A stretch of DNA of 51,296 nt from Actinomycetota bacterium. Its GTDB lineage: Bacteria; Actinomycetota; Actinomycetes; Actinomycetales; Microbacteriaceae. The stretch lies in NCBI GenBank assembly GCA_020161315.1, contig JAIUOH010000025.1, positions 1 to 51,296 on the forward strand, in the 5' to 3' direction. Shown here in pieces: positions 27,122 to 35,517 of the stretch (its first letter is position 1; every line of letters starts with the position of its first letter). The translations under genes and the position numbers were made by a program. Below the pieces are notes generated by a model, which saw nothing but the letters and a program-made list of their open reading frames with translations, was not told the DNA's origin and ran no database searches.

Positions 27122-29029
27122 TTACGCCCGTCCGCGCTGCGCGAGCGCCAGAAACTCAACGTTCGACGAGGTCTCGCCAAGCCGCTTCAGCACCGACTCG
27201 AGGCCCTCTTCTTGGTTCTCGTCTGCGAGCGCGTGGCGCAGCTGACTCATGAGCTTTGCCTCGGCCTCGCTGGTGAGCAGGGCCTCGTTGCGGGTCGAAG
27301 AACGCACCAGGTCTACGGCCGGAAACACGCGGCGGTCTGCGGCGTCTCCACTCAGTCGCAGCTGCATGTTGGCAACTCCCTCGAGCTCGCCGAGCAGGGC
27401 CGCGTCAAGCTGCGACTCGGGCTGAGCCGAGACGGTCGCGATGACGGTCAACGAGCCGCCGTTCTCGATGTTGCGAGCTGCACTCAGCAGGCGCTTTACG
27501 GGGAACACCGCTGCAGCGTCGAGGCTGCCTGCAGGCACGCGTGTAGCTGCGGGGGCCGCTAGGTTGTAAGCGCGTGCGAGGCTCGTGAGCGAGTCGATGA
27601 GCACGATCACGTCGTGGCCAAGCTCGACGAGGCGCTTTGCGCGCTCGATGGCCAACTCGACGATGGTCGCATGGTCTTCTGCGGGGCGATCAAAGGTCGA
27701 GGCGATGACCTCACCGTTGACAGTGCGAGTGAGCTCGGTGACCTCTTCGGGGCGCTCGTCAACCAGCACCAGCATCAGGTGCGCGTCGGGCTGGTTCTGC
27801 GCAACGGCCTGTGCGATCTGACGCAGCGCGGTGCTCTTGCCGGCCTCGTGCTGACCGACGATCAGGCCGCGCTGGCCCTTGCCGATGGGCGCAAAGAGAT
27901 CGATCACACGAGCGCCGAGCTGGCCCGATTCGGTCTCTAGGCGAATGCGCTCGGTCGGGTAGACCGGGGTGAAGTCTGCAAACTCGGGGCGAGTCTGGTT
28001 CTCTTCGAACGGCTTCGAGTTGATCGAGTCAACCTTGACGATGGCGTTGTACTTCTGGCGGCCACCGTTGTCGCCGTCACGGGGCTGGCGAATCGCGCCA
28101 ACCACTGCGTCGCCCTTGCGCAGGCCGTACTTCTTCACCTGGCCGAGCGAGACATATACGTCACCGGTGCCCGGTAGGTAGCCGCTCGTGCGCACAAACG
28201 CGTAGTTGTCGAGCACATCGAGAATGCCCGCGATGGGCAGCAGTACATCGTCTTCGGTGATCTCTGGCTCGTCATCGCTGCCGCCGCGACGCTTGCGCTC
28301 ACGCTGGCGGGTGCGGCTCGAGCGGGTCTGGCCGTCGTTGCCGTTGCCGTTGTTTGAGCCATTGCCGCGGCTATTGCCGCCCTCGGCCTTTTCTTCGCCT
28401 TCGGCCGGCTTCTCAGCGGCCTCGGCCTCAGCGGGCTTCTGCTCGCCCTGCTCGGCAGCCTGCTCGGCGTTTTCAGCAGCAGCCTTGCGCCCACGGCCAC
28501 GCGTGTTGCGCTTCTTCGGCGCAGCAGCCTCGGCGGCGTTGTCGTCAGCTTCTGCCTTCGGAGCCTCGGCGTTCGCCTCAGCTGCGGGAGCGCTCTCGGC
28601 TGCCTCGCCCTCAGCGGCAGGCGCTTCGCTCGTCTGGCGACGGCGACGGCTCTGGGTTGCCTTCTTCGGCGCAGCGACGGTTGCTTCTGCTGCAGGAGCT
28701 GCCGCCTCCGTAGCCTCAGCTGCCGGGGTCTCTGCTGCTGCGGTTGTAGCTTCAGTGGTTGCCTCAGCAGCGGGCTCGACCGACTCAGCCTTCTTACGAG
28801 CGCGCGAGACGCGCTTCTTGGGTGCAGCTGTTTCTTCGGCTGCGGGAGCCTCGGCAGCGGCGGGTGCCGCAGCCTCAGCAGGCTCAGCAGCGTCAGCAGC
28901 GCTCGAAGTCGTCACGCGACGCGACGCGCGACGGCGCACCGGCGCAGCCTCGGCCGCTTCTGCTGCGGGAGTTTCGACGGGTGTGGCGCTCTGCTCTGGT
29001 GCGCCTTCAGTAATGGAGTTCTGCTCCAC
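27122..29029 (-). CDS. rho: Transcription termination factor Rho with long disordered N-terminus
   Basis: 635 residues from GTG at 29029, chosen because AGAGGACAACC precedes it; an upstream in-frame ATG lacks this. Residues 1-250 are low-complexity Ala/Glu with basic patches ([27 protein letters not shown]) and an Asn/Gly stretch, a feature of actinobacterial Rho. The RNA-binding cold-shock domain starts near 258 ([23 protein letters not shown]). The hexameric helicase core follows ([31 protein letters not shown]). The P-loop reads GQHEAGKS (392-399) where most Rho proteins have PPKAGKT. Function: RNA-dependent transcription termination. Confidence 0.95.
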   Translation of the reverse strand: MEQNSITEGAPEQSATPVETPAAEAAEAAPVRRRASRRVTTSSAADAAEPAEAAAPAAAEAPAAEETAAPKKRVSRARKKAESVEPAAEATTEATTAAAETPAAEATEAAAPAAEATVAAPKKATQSRRRRQTSEAPAAEGEAAESAPAAEANAEAPKAEADDNAAEAAAPKKRNTRGRGRKAAAENAEQAAEQGEQKPAEAEAAEKPAEGEEKAEGGNSRGNGSNNGNGNDGQTRSSRTRQRERKRRGGSDDEPEITEDDVLLPIAGILDVLDNYAFVRTSGYLPGTGDVYVSLGQVKKYGLRKGDAVVGAIRQPRDGDNGGRQKYNAIVKVDSINSKPFEENQTRPEFADFTPVYPTERIRLETESGQLGARVIDLFAPIGKGQRGLIVGQHEAGKSTALRQIAQAVAQNQPDAHLMLVLVDERPEEVTELTRTVNGEVIASTFDRPAEDHATIVELAIERAKRLVELGHDVIVLIDSLTSLARAYNLAAPAATRVPAGSLDAAAVFPVKRLLSAARNIENGGSLTVIATVSAQPESQLDAALLGELEGVANMQLRLSGDAADRRVFPAVDLVRSSTRNEALLTSEAEAKLMSQLRHALADENQEEGLESVLKRLGETSSNVEFLALAQRGRA

Positions 29030-29156
29030 GGTTGTCCTCTCGACAATGTGTGCGCATCGAGTGCCGCCGCAAGCGGGGCGTGCGGTACGCACGACAAAAA
29101 GTTTCAATCACCGAATCGGTGAGGAAATGGTTCACGACGCGTGCGAACGAAAGCCG

Positions 29157-30074
29157 CTACGCGGAAACCTCTTCTACTGTAGCACCCTTGATGTCAACGG
29201 CAAGGAAGTGCGGGGTCCACTTGCTCGGCTGCGCCTCAGCGATTGCGGCCGCGGCGATGCGCTCACCCGGATCGCCCGCGAGCACGAGCACCGATGGGCC
29301 GGCACCCGAGACAACAGCTGCGTGACCGGCGGCTCGCAACTCACGAATCAGATCGCGGGTCGCGGGCATCGCCTCGCCGCGGTAATTCTGGTGCAGGCGG
29401 TCTTCGGTGGCCTCGAACAGCAGCTCTGGGCTCTGCGTGAGCGCAGCGACGAGCAGCGCCGAGCGCGACACGTTGAAGACCGCGTCTTCGTGCGGAACGT
29501 GCTTGGGCTGCAGACTGCGAGCGAGCTCGGTCGACATCTTGAATTCGGGCACCAGAACGAGGGGCGAAACGCCACGGTGCACCATGAGGCGCTTGAACCG
29601 AGGCTCATGGTCGCCGGTTACCCAGGCAATGGTAAGCCCACCGAATAGCGCTGGTGCCACGTTATCGGGGTGCCCCTCTAGGTCAGTGGCAAAACGCAGC
29701 AGATCTTCTTCGCTCAGCTGCAGAGGGTCTGCATCGTGTGCGAGCAGCCCTGCCGCAATCATGACACCGGCGACGATCGCCGACCCCGAAGACCCCATAC
29801 CCCGTCCATGCGGAATGCGGTTGTACGCATCAATCTCGACGGCGGGCATCTCACGTCCGAGCTTCTCGTAGACGTAGGCGGCAGACTTTGCGACCAGATT
29901 GGTTTCGCCGGTAGGAACTTCGCCCTCACCTACCCCGTGCACGTTCACGAGCACGCCAGATTCTGCTGTTCTGACAACGAGCTCGTCTGCGTAGGCCAGA
30001 GCGATGCCGAGGGTGTCGAAGCCGGGGCCAAGGTTTGCGCTGGTAGCTGGAACACGTACGCGAAGAGTGGTCAT
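29157..30074 (-). CDS. thrB: Homoserine kinase
   Basis: 305-residue GHMP kinase. Substrate region VPATSANLGPGFDTLGIALA at 8-27 and the ATP loop IPHGRGMGSSGSA at about 87-98. Phosphorylates homoserine for threonine synthesis. The ATG overlaps the homoserine dehydrogenase stop by four bases. Threonine synthase, often between hom and thrB in Actinobacteria, is not present here. Confidence 0.96.
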   Translation of the reverse strand: MTTLRVRVPATSANLGPGFDTLGIALAYADELVVRTAESGVLVNVHGVGEGEVPTGETNLVAKSAAYVYEKLGREMPAVEIDAYNRIPHGRGMGSSGSAIVAGVMIAAGLLAHDADPLQLSEEDLLRFATDLEGHPDNVAPALFGGLTIAWVTGDHEPRFKRLMVHRGVSPLVLVPEFKMSTELARSLQPKHVPHEDAVFNVSRSALLVAALTQSPELLFEATEDRLHQNYRGEAMPATRDLIRELRAAGHAAVVSGAGPSVLVLAGDPGERIAAAAIAEAQPSKWTPHFLAVDIKGATVEEVSA

Positions 30075-31384
30075 GAGTTGCCCTCGAGTCGAAGAACGCT
30101 GGTCACCTCGGCGACCGCTGGATTGTTGCTCAGCGCGTAAACGGTCGCGGCGAGATCTGCCTCACGCGCCGTGTGCGTGCCGATGACGAGTGACGCGTTG
30201 CCACCTGTCTCGCCCTCGGGCACCGACTGCTCGACGCTTGCCGCCGACACCCCGTGCTCGTTGAGCAGGCCAGCAATGGTGGCGAGCACACCCGGTTCGT
30301 CGTGCACCTGCAGCATGATCTGGTAGCGGGTAAGCACCTCGTCGACCGAGAGCACCGGCAGCTCTGCGTGTGCAGACCCTGGAATACCGGGGCCGCCCGC
30401 AACGTGACGGCGCGCCGCGGTCACCACGTCGCCGAGCACCGCAGAGGCGGTCTCGACGCCGCCCGCACCGGCACCGTAGAACATGAGTTCGCCAGCGGCT
30501 TCAGCCTCAACAAACACCGCGTTCTTGCCGCCGTGCACCGCGGCAAGCGGGTGCTCACGGCTGATGAGCGCGGGGTACACGCGAGCAGACACGCCCTCGA
30601 CCCCGCCCTTCGTGCTCAGGCGCTCGGCGATTGCGAGCAGCTTGATTACGTAGCCAGCGCGTGCGGCCGCCTCAATCTGGGTGAGCGTGACGCCCGTGAT
30701 GCCCTCGCGGTGTACCAGGTCGACCGGCACTTCGGTGTGAAAGGCGATGCGCGCCAGAATCGTTGCCTTCTGCGCCGCGTCATATCCCTCGACATCAAGG
30801 GTTGGGTCGGCCTCAAGATAGCCAAGCTCACTCGCTACGCGCATTGCCTCTTCGGCCGAATCACCGAAGCGATCCATACGGTCGAGAATGTAGTTGGTCG
30901 AGCCGTTCACAATGCCCATCACGCGCACAATGTGATCGCCCGCAAGACTCTCGCGCAGCGGGCGAATGATCGGAATAGCACCGGCAACCGCTGCTTCGTA
31001 GAACAGCTGCGCGCCCACCTGCTCGGCGGCATTCGCAAGCTCTGAGCCGTGCGCCGCGATGAGCGCCTTGTTCCCTGTCACGACATCAGCACCGCCCTCG
31101 AGCGCGCGCAGAATCAGCGTGCGTGCGGGCTCAATGCCACCTATCAGCTCGATCACAATATCGGCGCCAAGCACCAGCTGCTCCGCGTCAGTGGTGAAGA
31201 GCTCACGGGGCAAATCAACGTCACGCTTCGCATCGAGATTGCGCACGGCAATGCCGGTGAGCTGCAGCCTTGCACCGATGCGAGCGGCCAGCTCGTCGCC
31301 CTGCTCAAGCAGCAGTCTGGCTACTTGCGAGCCGACTGAGCCGCCGCCGAGAAGTGCAACACGGAGGTCGCGGTATGCGGTCAC
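30071..31384 (-). CDS. hom: Homoserine dehydrogenase
   Basis: 437 residues. N-terminal NAD(P) Rossmann motif VALLGGGSVGSQVARLL, central substrate domain with GIVNGSTNYILDRM and ELGYLEADPTLDVEGYDAAQK, and a C-terminal ACT domain (LQVHDEPGVLATIAGLLNEHGVSAASVEQ) that allows threonine feedback inhibition. GTG start. A 105-bp gap upstream after lysA may hold its own promoter. Confidence 0.96.
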   Translation of the reverse strand: MTAYRDLRVALLGGGSVGSQVARLLLEQGDELAARIGARLQLTGIAVRNLDAKRDVDLPRELFTTDAEQLVLGADIVIELIGGIEPARTLILRALEGGADVVTGNKALIAAHGSELANAAEQVGAQLFYEAAVAGAIPIIRPLRESLAGDHIVRVMGIVNGSTNYILDRMDRFGDSAEEAMRVASELGYLEADPTLDVEGYDAAQKATILARIAFHTEVPVDLVHREGITGVTLTQIEAAARAGYVIKLLAIAERLSTKGGVEGVSARVYPALISREHPLAAVHGGKNAVFVEAEAAGELMFYGAGAGGVETASAVLGDVVTAARRHVAGGPGIPGSAHAELPVLSVDEVLTRYQIMLQVHDEPGVLATIAGLLNEHGVSAASVEQSVPEGETGGNASLVIGTHTAREADLAATVYALSNNPAVAEVTSVLRLEGNS

Positions 31385-31489
31385 TTCTGTGTCTCTCTTT
31401 CGTTGTGTCTATCTAAGTGTGTTACTCAAGGAACGAGGCCGCTTCGAGCCGGTAGTGACAGTGTGCCTGCTACCACCGACATTGCTGGC

Positions 31490-32884
31490 TCAGGCGAAGC
31501 TCACGCTTTTTGCCACCAGCTCGTCTTCGGTTTCACCGCGCACGATCATGCGGGCCTCGCCGTCGCGAACCGCAACCACCGGGGGCCGCGGCACATAGTT
31601 GTAGTTGCTCGAAAGCGACCAGCAGTAGGCGCCTGTTGCTGCGACCGCAAGCAGGTCACCCGGGGCAACGTCGCCGGGCAGCTGCTCGCGCTGCACCACG
31701 ATATCGCCCGATTCGCAGTGCTTGCCCACGACGCGCACGAGTGCCGGCGCCGCCTCGCTCGCACGGTTAGCGAGCACGGCATGGTAGTCAGCGCCGTAGA
31801 GCGCAGGGCGAGCGTTGTCACTCATGCCGCCGTCGACGCTGATATACAGTCTGCTGTCGTAGCCGAGGTCGAGCGGGTCACCTGCCGCGTCTGAACCGCT
31901 CAACTGCACCGGCTTCGTCGTGCCGACCGAGTAGAGCGTCACGCCGGCCTGCCCGATGACGCTGCGACCAGGCTCAAACGCGAGCTTCGGCAGCACAACA
32001 CCGAGTTCGCCACACGTCATCGCCACGATGTCGGCGAGCTGCGCCGCGAGTACCGCGATGTCTGGTGCCGAATCGGCCTGTGCCGCGGTGTAGGCGATGC
32101 CGAACCCGCCGCCGAGGTTGAGCTCTGGCACGGGTGCCCCCAGCACCTCAGCAAGCTCGGCATACACGCCGAGCAGGCGCCTAGCCGACTCACGAAACGC
32201 CTCACTCGAGAAGATCTGCGAACCGATGTGGCAGTGCAACCCCGCAAAGTCGAGGCTCTCGTGCGCCGCAATAGACGAGGCGATCTCGACGGCGCGCGCA
32301 AGCGGCAAACCAAACTTCTGATCCTCGTGAGCAGTCGCGAGAAAGTCGTGCGCCCCCGCGTGCACACCGCTATTAATACGCAGACGCACGCGCTGACGCA
32401 CCCCGGCCGCGCTTGCCGCGGCCGCGATCCTCGCGATCTCTTGTTCGCTGTCGACAATCAGGGTGCCGACGCCCACCGCAACCGCGCGCGCAATCTCTGC
32501 GTCGCTCTTGTTGTTGCCGTGAAAACCGATCTGCGACGGTGCCACACCGGCGGTGAGGGCAACCGCGAGCTCTCCGCCGCTCGCAACGTCGATGTTGAGG
32601 CCCTCTTCGACCATCCAGCGCGCCACCTCGACGCACAAAAACGCCTTGCCCGCGTAGTACACGGTGGCCTCGGTGCCGACGCGCGCGAACTCGCGCTGCA
32701 GTGCCTCACGAATCGCTCGAGCCTTGCCTCGAGCGGCACCCTCGTCAACAACGTAGAGCGGCGTGCCAAACTGTTCCGCAAGCTCGGTAGCCCGGATCTC
32801 GCCGAGTTTCAGCTGCCCACAGTCGCGCCCGCGGCGAGCGGTCGGCGGAAACACGCGCTGGTCGATGGCGTTGAAGTCAGTCAC
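31490..32884 (-). CDS. lysA: Diaminopimelate decarboxylase
   Basis: Fold-type III PLP decarboxylase making L-lysine from meso-diaminopimelate. PLP lysine lies in YYAGKAF (K80); GGGFGIAY binds the phosphate; the dimer-partner cysteine motif is GKHCESGDIV. The chosen GTG at 32884 (464 residues) lies seven bases after TACAAT, a good -10 element, suggesting a leaderless message; a TTG 21 bases upstream is the alternative. Downstream of the DUF2993 gene by 20 bp or more, before hom. Confidence 0.95.
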   Translation of the reverse strand: MTDFNAIDQRVFPPTARRGRDCGQLKLGEIRATELAEQFGTPLYVVDEGAARGKARAIREALQREFARVGTEATVYYAGKAFLCVEVARWMVEEGLNIDVASGGELAVALTAGVAPSQIGFHGNNKSDAEIARAVAVGVGTLIVDSEQEIARIAAAASAAGVRQRVRLRINSGVHAGAHDFLATAHEDQKFGLPLARAVEIASSIAAHESLDFAGLHCHIGSQIFSSEAFRESARRLLGVYAELAEVLGAPVPELNLGGGFGIAYTAAQADSAPDIAVLAAQLADIVAMTCGELGVVLPKLAFEPGRSVIGQAGVTLYSVGTTKPVQLSGSDAAGDPLDLGYDSRLYISVDGGMSDNARPALYGADYHAVLANRASEAAPALVRVVGKHCESGDIVVQREQLPGDVAPGDLLAVAATGAYCWSLSSNYNYVPRPPVVAVRDGEARMIVRGETEDELVAKSVSFA

Positions 32885-32925
32885 TCGGCCAATTGTAGTG
32901 CTCAAGGTATGCGGCCAGGCGCTTG

Positions 32926-33732
32926 TTACGGCGCCCCGCAGCTGCCGGGCTGCATTTGCTTAGGGTTCGACAGCAGGTCGGGCGCCAGCGACGCAGTCAC
33001 GGTCGCCGAGCCTCCCTGCGAGTTTGCGCGCAGGTCAATGTCGGTCAGGGTGATGCCCGCAGGCAGTCTGTCACGCACGCACACCGTATGCGTATCGAGC
33101 AGGGCGGCCGCGGTCTCACCGAGCATCGGCCGGAGCTGCTCTGCCGACAGGTCGAAACCCGCCGCCTTGATCTCGGTAGGACTCACCAGCACGTCACCGT
33201 TCTGAATCGAGAGCGCGAGCGACGCAGCAATCTGCGTTTCCCAACCAAACATCTCCATTGTGCGACCAAGCTCAATCTCGCCGTTGCGCACGGTGCCCTC
33301 GTCAAGTGCGCCGTCGCTCACGAGCGAGACAAGCGCGCTCATGTCTTTCGACGGGATCGTTGCCGAAGCGGTCACACCTTTCATCTCACCCGCGGTGGGG
33401 TTGAAAGGGATCGAAGCCGCGCTGGCCGACAGGTCAGCCTCAATGCCGTCGAGCACCTTAATGCCGGGCACCTGCATTGTGACATCGCCCACTCGCCCGG
33501 TGATCGTATGCAGCAGCACCGAGCCACCGAGTTCAACCTCAACGGGGTGATCTTCCTTGAGATGCAGGTTGTCGCGCACGAGCCCTGCGATAACGTTCGG
33601 AATAATCGCGCGCAGGCCGAGCTCTGCGAGACCCGCGAAAGCTGCAACCGCAAGCACGATCACGAGTATGCGCATCCACCAGCGCGGCTTGGGCTTTGCC
33701 GTCGCAGCGGGCTCCACGAGGTCGGTGGTCAC
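32926..33732 (-). CDS. DUF2993 (LmeA-like) lipid-binding membrane-anchored protein
   Basis: 268 residues: a short cytoplasmic Pro/Lys segment, one membrane helix (WMRILVIVLAVAAFAGLAELGLR), then an extracytoplasmic DUF2993 domain of about 215 residues with the family repeat pattern VELGGSVLLHTITGRVGDVTMQVPGIKV. Mycobacterial LmeA of this family binds phospholipid and acts in lipoglycan elongation; whether that holds here is unknown. GTG start overlaps the argS stop by four bases. The gene is often linked to argS in Microbacteriaceae-like genomes (recollection, not checked). Confidence 0.82.
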   Translation of the reverse strand: MTTDLVEPAATAKPKPRWWMRILVIVLAVAAFAGLAELGLRAIIPNVIAGLVRDNLHLKEDHPVEVELGGSVLLHTITGRVGDVTMQVPGIKVLDGIEADLSASAASIPFNPTAGEMKGVTASATIPSKDMSALVSLVSDGALDEGTVRNGEIELGRTMEMFGWETQIAASLALSIQNGDVLVSPTEIKAAGFDLSAEQLRPMLGETAAALLDTHTVCVRDRLPAGITLTDIDLRANSQGGSATVTASLAPDLLSNPKQMQPGSCGAP

Positions 33733-35459
33733 AGACGCTCCGGCGCGGTGACACCGATCAGATCGAGACCGTTCTTCACGACCTGACCGGCCGCATCATT
33801 CAGCCACAGGCGGGTGCGGTGCAGGTCGCTGACCGTTTCTTCGCCCTGCGGAATCACGCGGCACTGGTCGTACCAGCGGTGGAAGTCGGCGGCGAGCTCT
33901 TCGAGGTAGCGTGCAACGCGGTGCGGCTCACGCAGCTCGGCGGCACCCGCAACCACGGCCGGGTACTGCTGCAGCTTGCCGAGTAGCTCGGTCTCGGTCT
34001 CGTGGGTCAGCAGCGAGGGGTCGAAGCCGTCTTCGCGGCGCACGCCAGCGGCCTCGGCGTTGCGGTCGACCGCGCAGCTGCGCGCGTGTGCGTACTGCAC
34101 GTAGAAGACCGGATTGTCGTTGGTGCGGCTGCGCAGCTTCTCGCCCTCGAGCGACAGTGGCGAGTCTGCCGGGTAGCGCGCGAGCCAGTAGCGCAACGCA
34201 TCGCTGCCAAGCCACTCGAGCAGGTCGTCGAGCTCGACAATGTTGCCCGCGCGCTTCGAAAGGCGTGCGCCGTTGAGGTTGACGAGCTGGCCGATGAGCA
34301 CCGAGATGTCGGTCTCGATGTTGTCACCCGCGGCACCGGCAATCGCGGTCAGGCGGCCAATGTAACCGTGGTGATCGGCGCCAAGCAGGTAGATCTTCTC
34401 GCCGAAGCCGCGATCCTTTTTTGAAAGATAGTAAGCAGCGTCTGCAGCGAAGTAGGTGTAGATACCGTTGCCGCGTGTGAAGACGCGATCTTTATCGTCG
34501 CCGAAGTCGGTCGTTCGCACCCAGATAGCGTCGTCTTCTTCGAAGACATGACCTTGCTCACGCAAGCGGTCGACGGCCGCGGCGATGGGGCTCTTCGCAC
34601 CATTTTCGCCCTCTGCGTGCAGTGTGCGCTCCGAGAAGAAGACGTCAAAGTGCACGTTGAAGCGCTCGAGCGAGTCTTGAATCTCGCCGAACTGCTGCTG
34701 GTAAGCAGCCTCTTGTGAGAGTTCGAGAGCCTGTTCGCGGTCGCTCGCGGCAATCTCGGCAAGGTTTGGAATCTGCGCGAGTACCTTCCGGCCAAGCTCA
34801 CCGATGTACTCGCCCGGGTAGGCATCTTCGGGAGCAGGCTCGCCGAGCGCCGCGGCCAGCACCGAGCGGCCGAACTTGTTCATCTGGGCGCCGGCGTCGT
34901 TAATGTAGTACTCGTTGGTCACCTTCGCACCCGCCGCACGAAGCACGCGCGAGAGTGAGTCGCCGAGCGCAGCCCAGCGGGTGTGCCCGAGGTGCAGCGG
35001 GCCCGTCGGGTTCGCGCTCACGAACTCAAGGTTGATGTTCTGGCCCGCGAGCAGCTCGCTGCGACCGTAAGCATCGCCCAACTCGACCACGCGGCGCGCG
35101 GTTTCGCCCGCGCTCGCTGCGTCGAGGGTGATGTTTATGAATCCGGGGCCAGCGATTTCGGCCTTCGCAACGCCCTCGATCTCCTCGACCTGTGCCACGA
35201 TCTGAGCCGCGAGCTCACGCGGGTTCATACCGATGCGCTTCGCAAACTTCATCGCGAGGTTTGATGCCCAGTCGCCGTGATCGCGGTTCTTGGGTCGTTC
35301 GGGTGCCGCCTCAGCTTCGGTTACGACAGTCTCGGCCGCGTCGCTGGTCAGGTCAGCGCCGTCGGCTCCGTCTGCCCCAGAGGTCGCCGCGCTTCGTCGC
35401 TCCGCGATGATCTCGGTGAGAATACGGGCGAGGTGTGCGGCAAGTTCTTGAGGAGTCAC
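33729..35459 (-). CDS. argS: Arginyl-tRNA synthetase
   Basis: Class I synthetase of 576 residues from GTG 35459. HIGH motif is HLGH (SANPTGPLHLGHTRW), KMSKS equivalent is RLSKRAGN, and the C-terminal DALR anticodon domain ends in MLGNT-like AGQVVKNGLDLIGV. The N-terminal Add1 domain has an acidic Ala/Gly/Asp insertion of roughly 35 residues (GADGADGADLTSDAAE...). No Shine-Dalgarno site is seen; TAGAAT lies eight bases before the GTG, suggesting a leaderless message. A TTG nine bases upstream is the alternative start. Confidence 0.96.
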   Translation of the reverse strand: MTPQELAAHLARILTEIIAERRSAATSGADGADGADLTSDAAETVVTEAEAAPERPKNRDHGDWASNLAMKFAKRIGMNPRELAAQIVAQVEEIEGVAKAEIAGPGFINITLDAASAGETARRVVELGDAYGRSELLAGQNINLEFVSANPTGPLHLGHTRWAALGDSLSRVLRAAGAKVTNEYYINDAGAQMNKFGRSVLAAALGEPAPEDAYPGEYIGELGRKVLAQIPNLAEIAASDREQALELSQEAAYQQQFGEIQDSLERFNVHFDVFFSERTLHAEGENGAKSPIAAAVDRLREQGHVFEEDDAIWVRTTDFGDDKDRVFTRGNGIYTYFAADAAYYLSKKDRGFGEKIYLLGADHHGYIGRLTAIAGAAGDNIETDISVLIGQLVNLNGARLSKRAGNIVELDDLLEWLGSDALRYWLARYPADSPLSLEGEKLRSRTNDNPVFYVQYAHARSCAVDRNAEAAGVRREDGFDPSLLTHETETELLGKLQQYPAVVAGAAELREPHRVARYLEELAADFHRWYDQCRVIPQGEETVSDLHRTRLWLNDAAGQVVKNGLDLIGVTAPERL

Positions 35460-35517
35460 AAGGATCAATTCTAGCCGTTGCCCCGCACCCGCTCTGTCGC
35501 GATCGCTTCGCTTTCGA

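Noticed and set aside
31385-31489. Lysine or threonine leader/riboswitch upstream of hom
   Set aside because: No leader peptide with Lys/Thr runs and no convincing riboswitch structure could be read in 105 bp.
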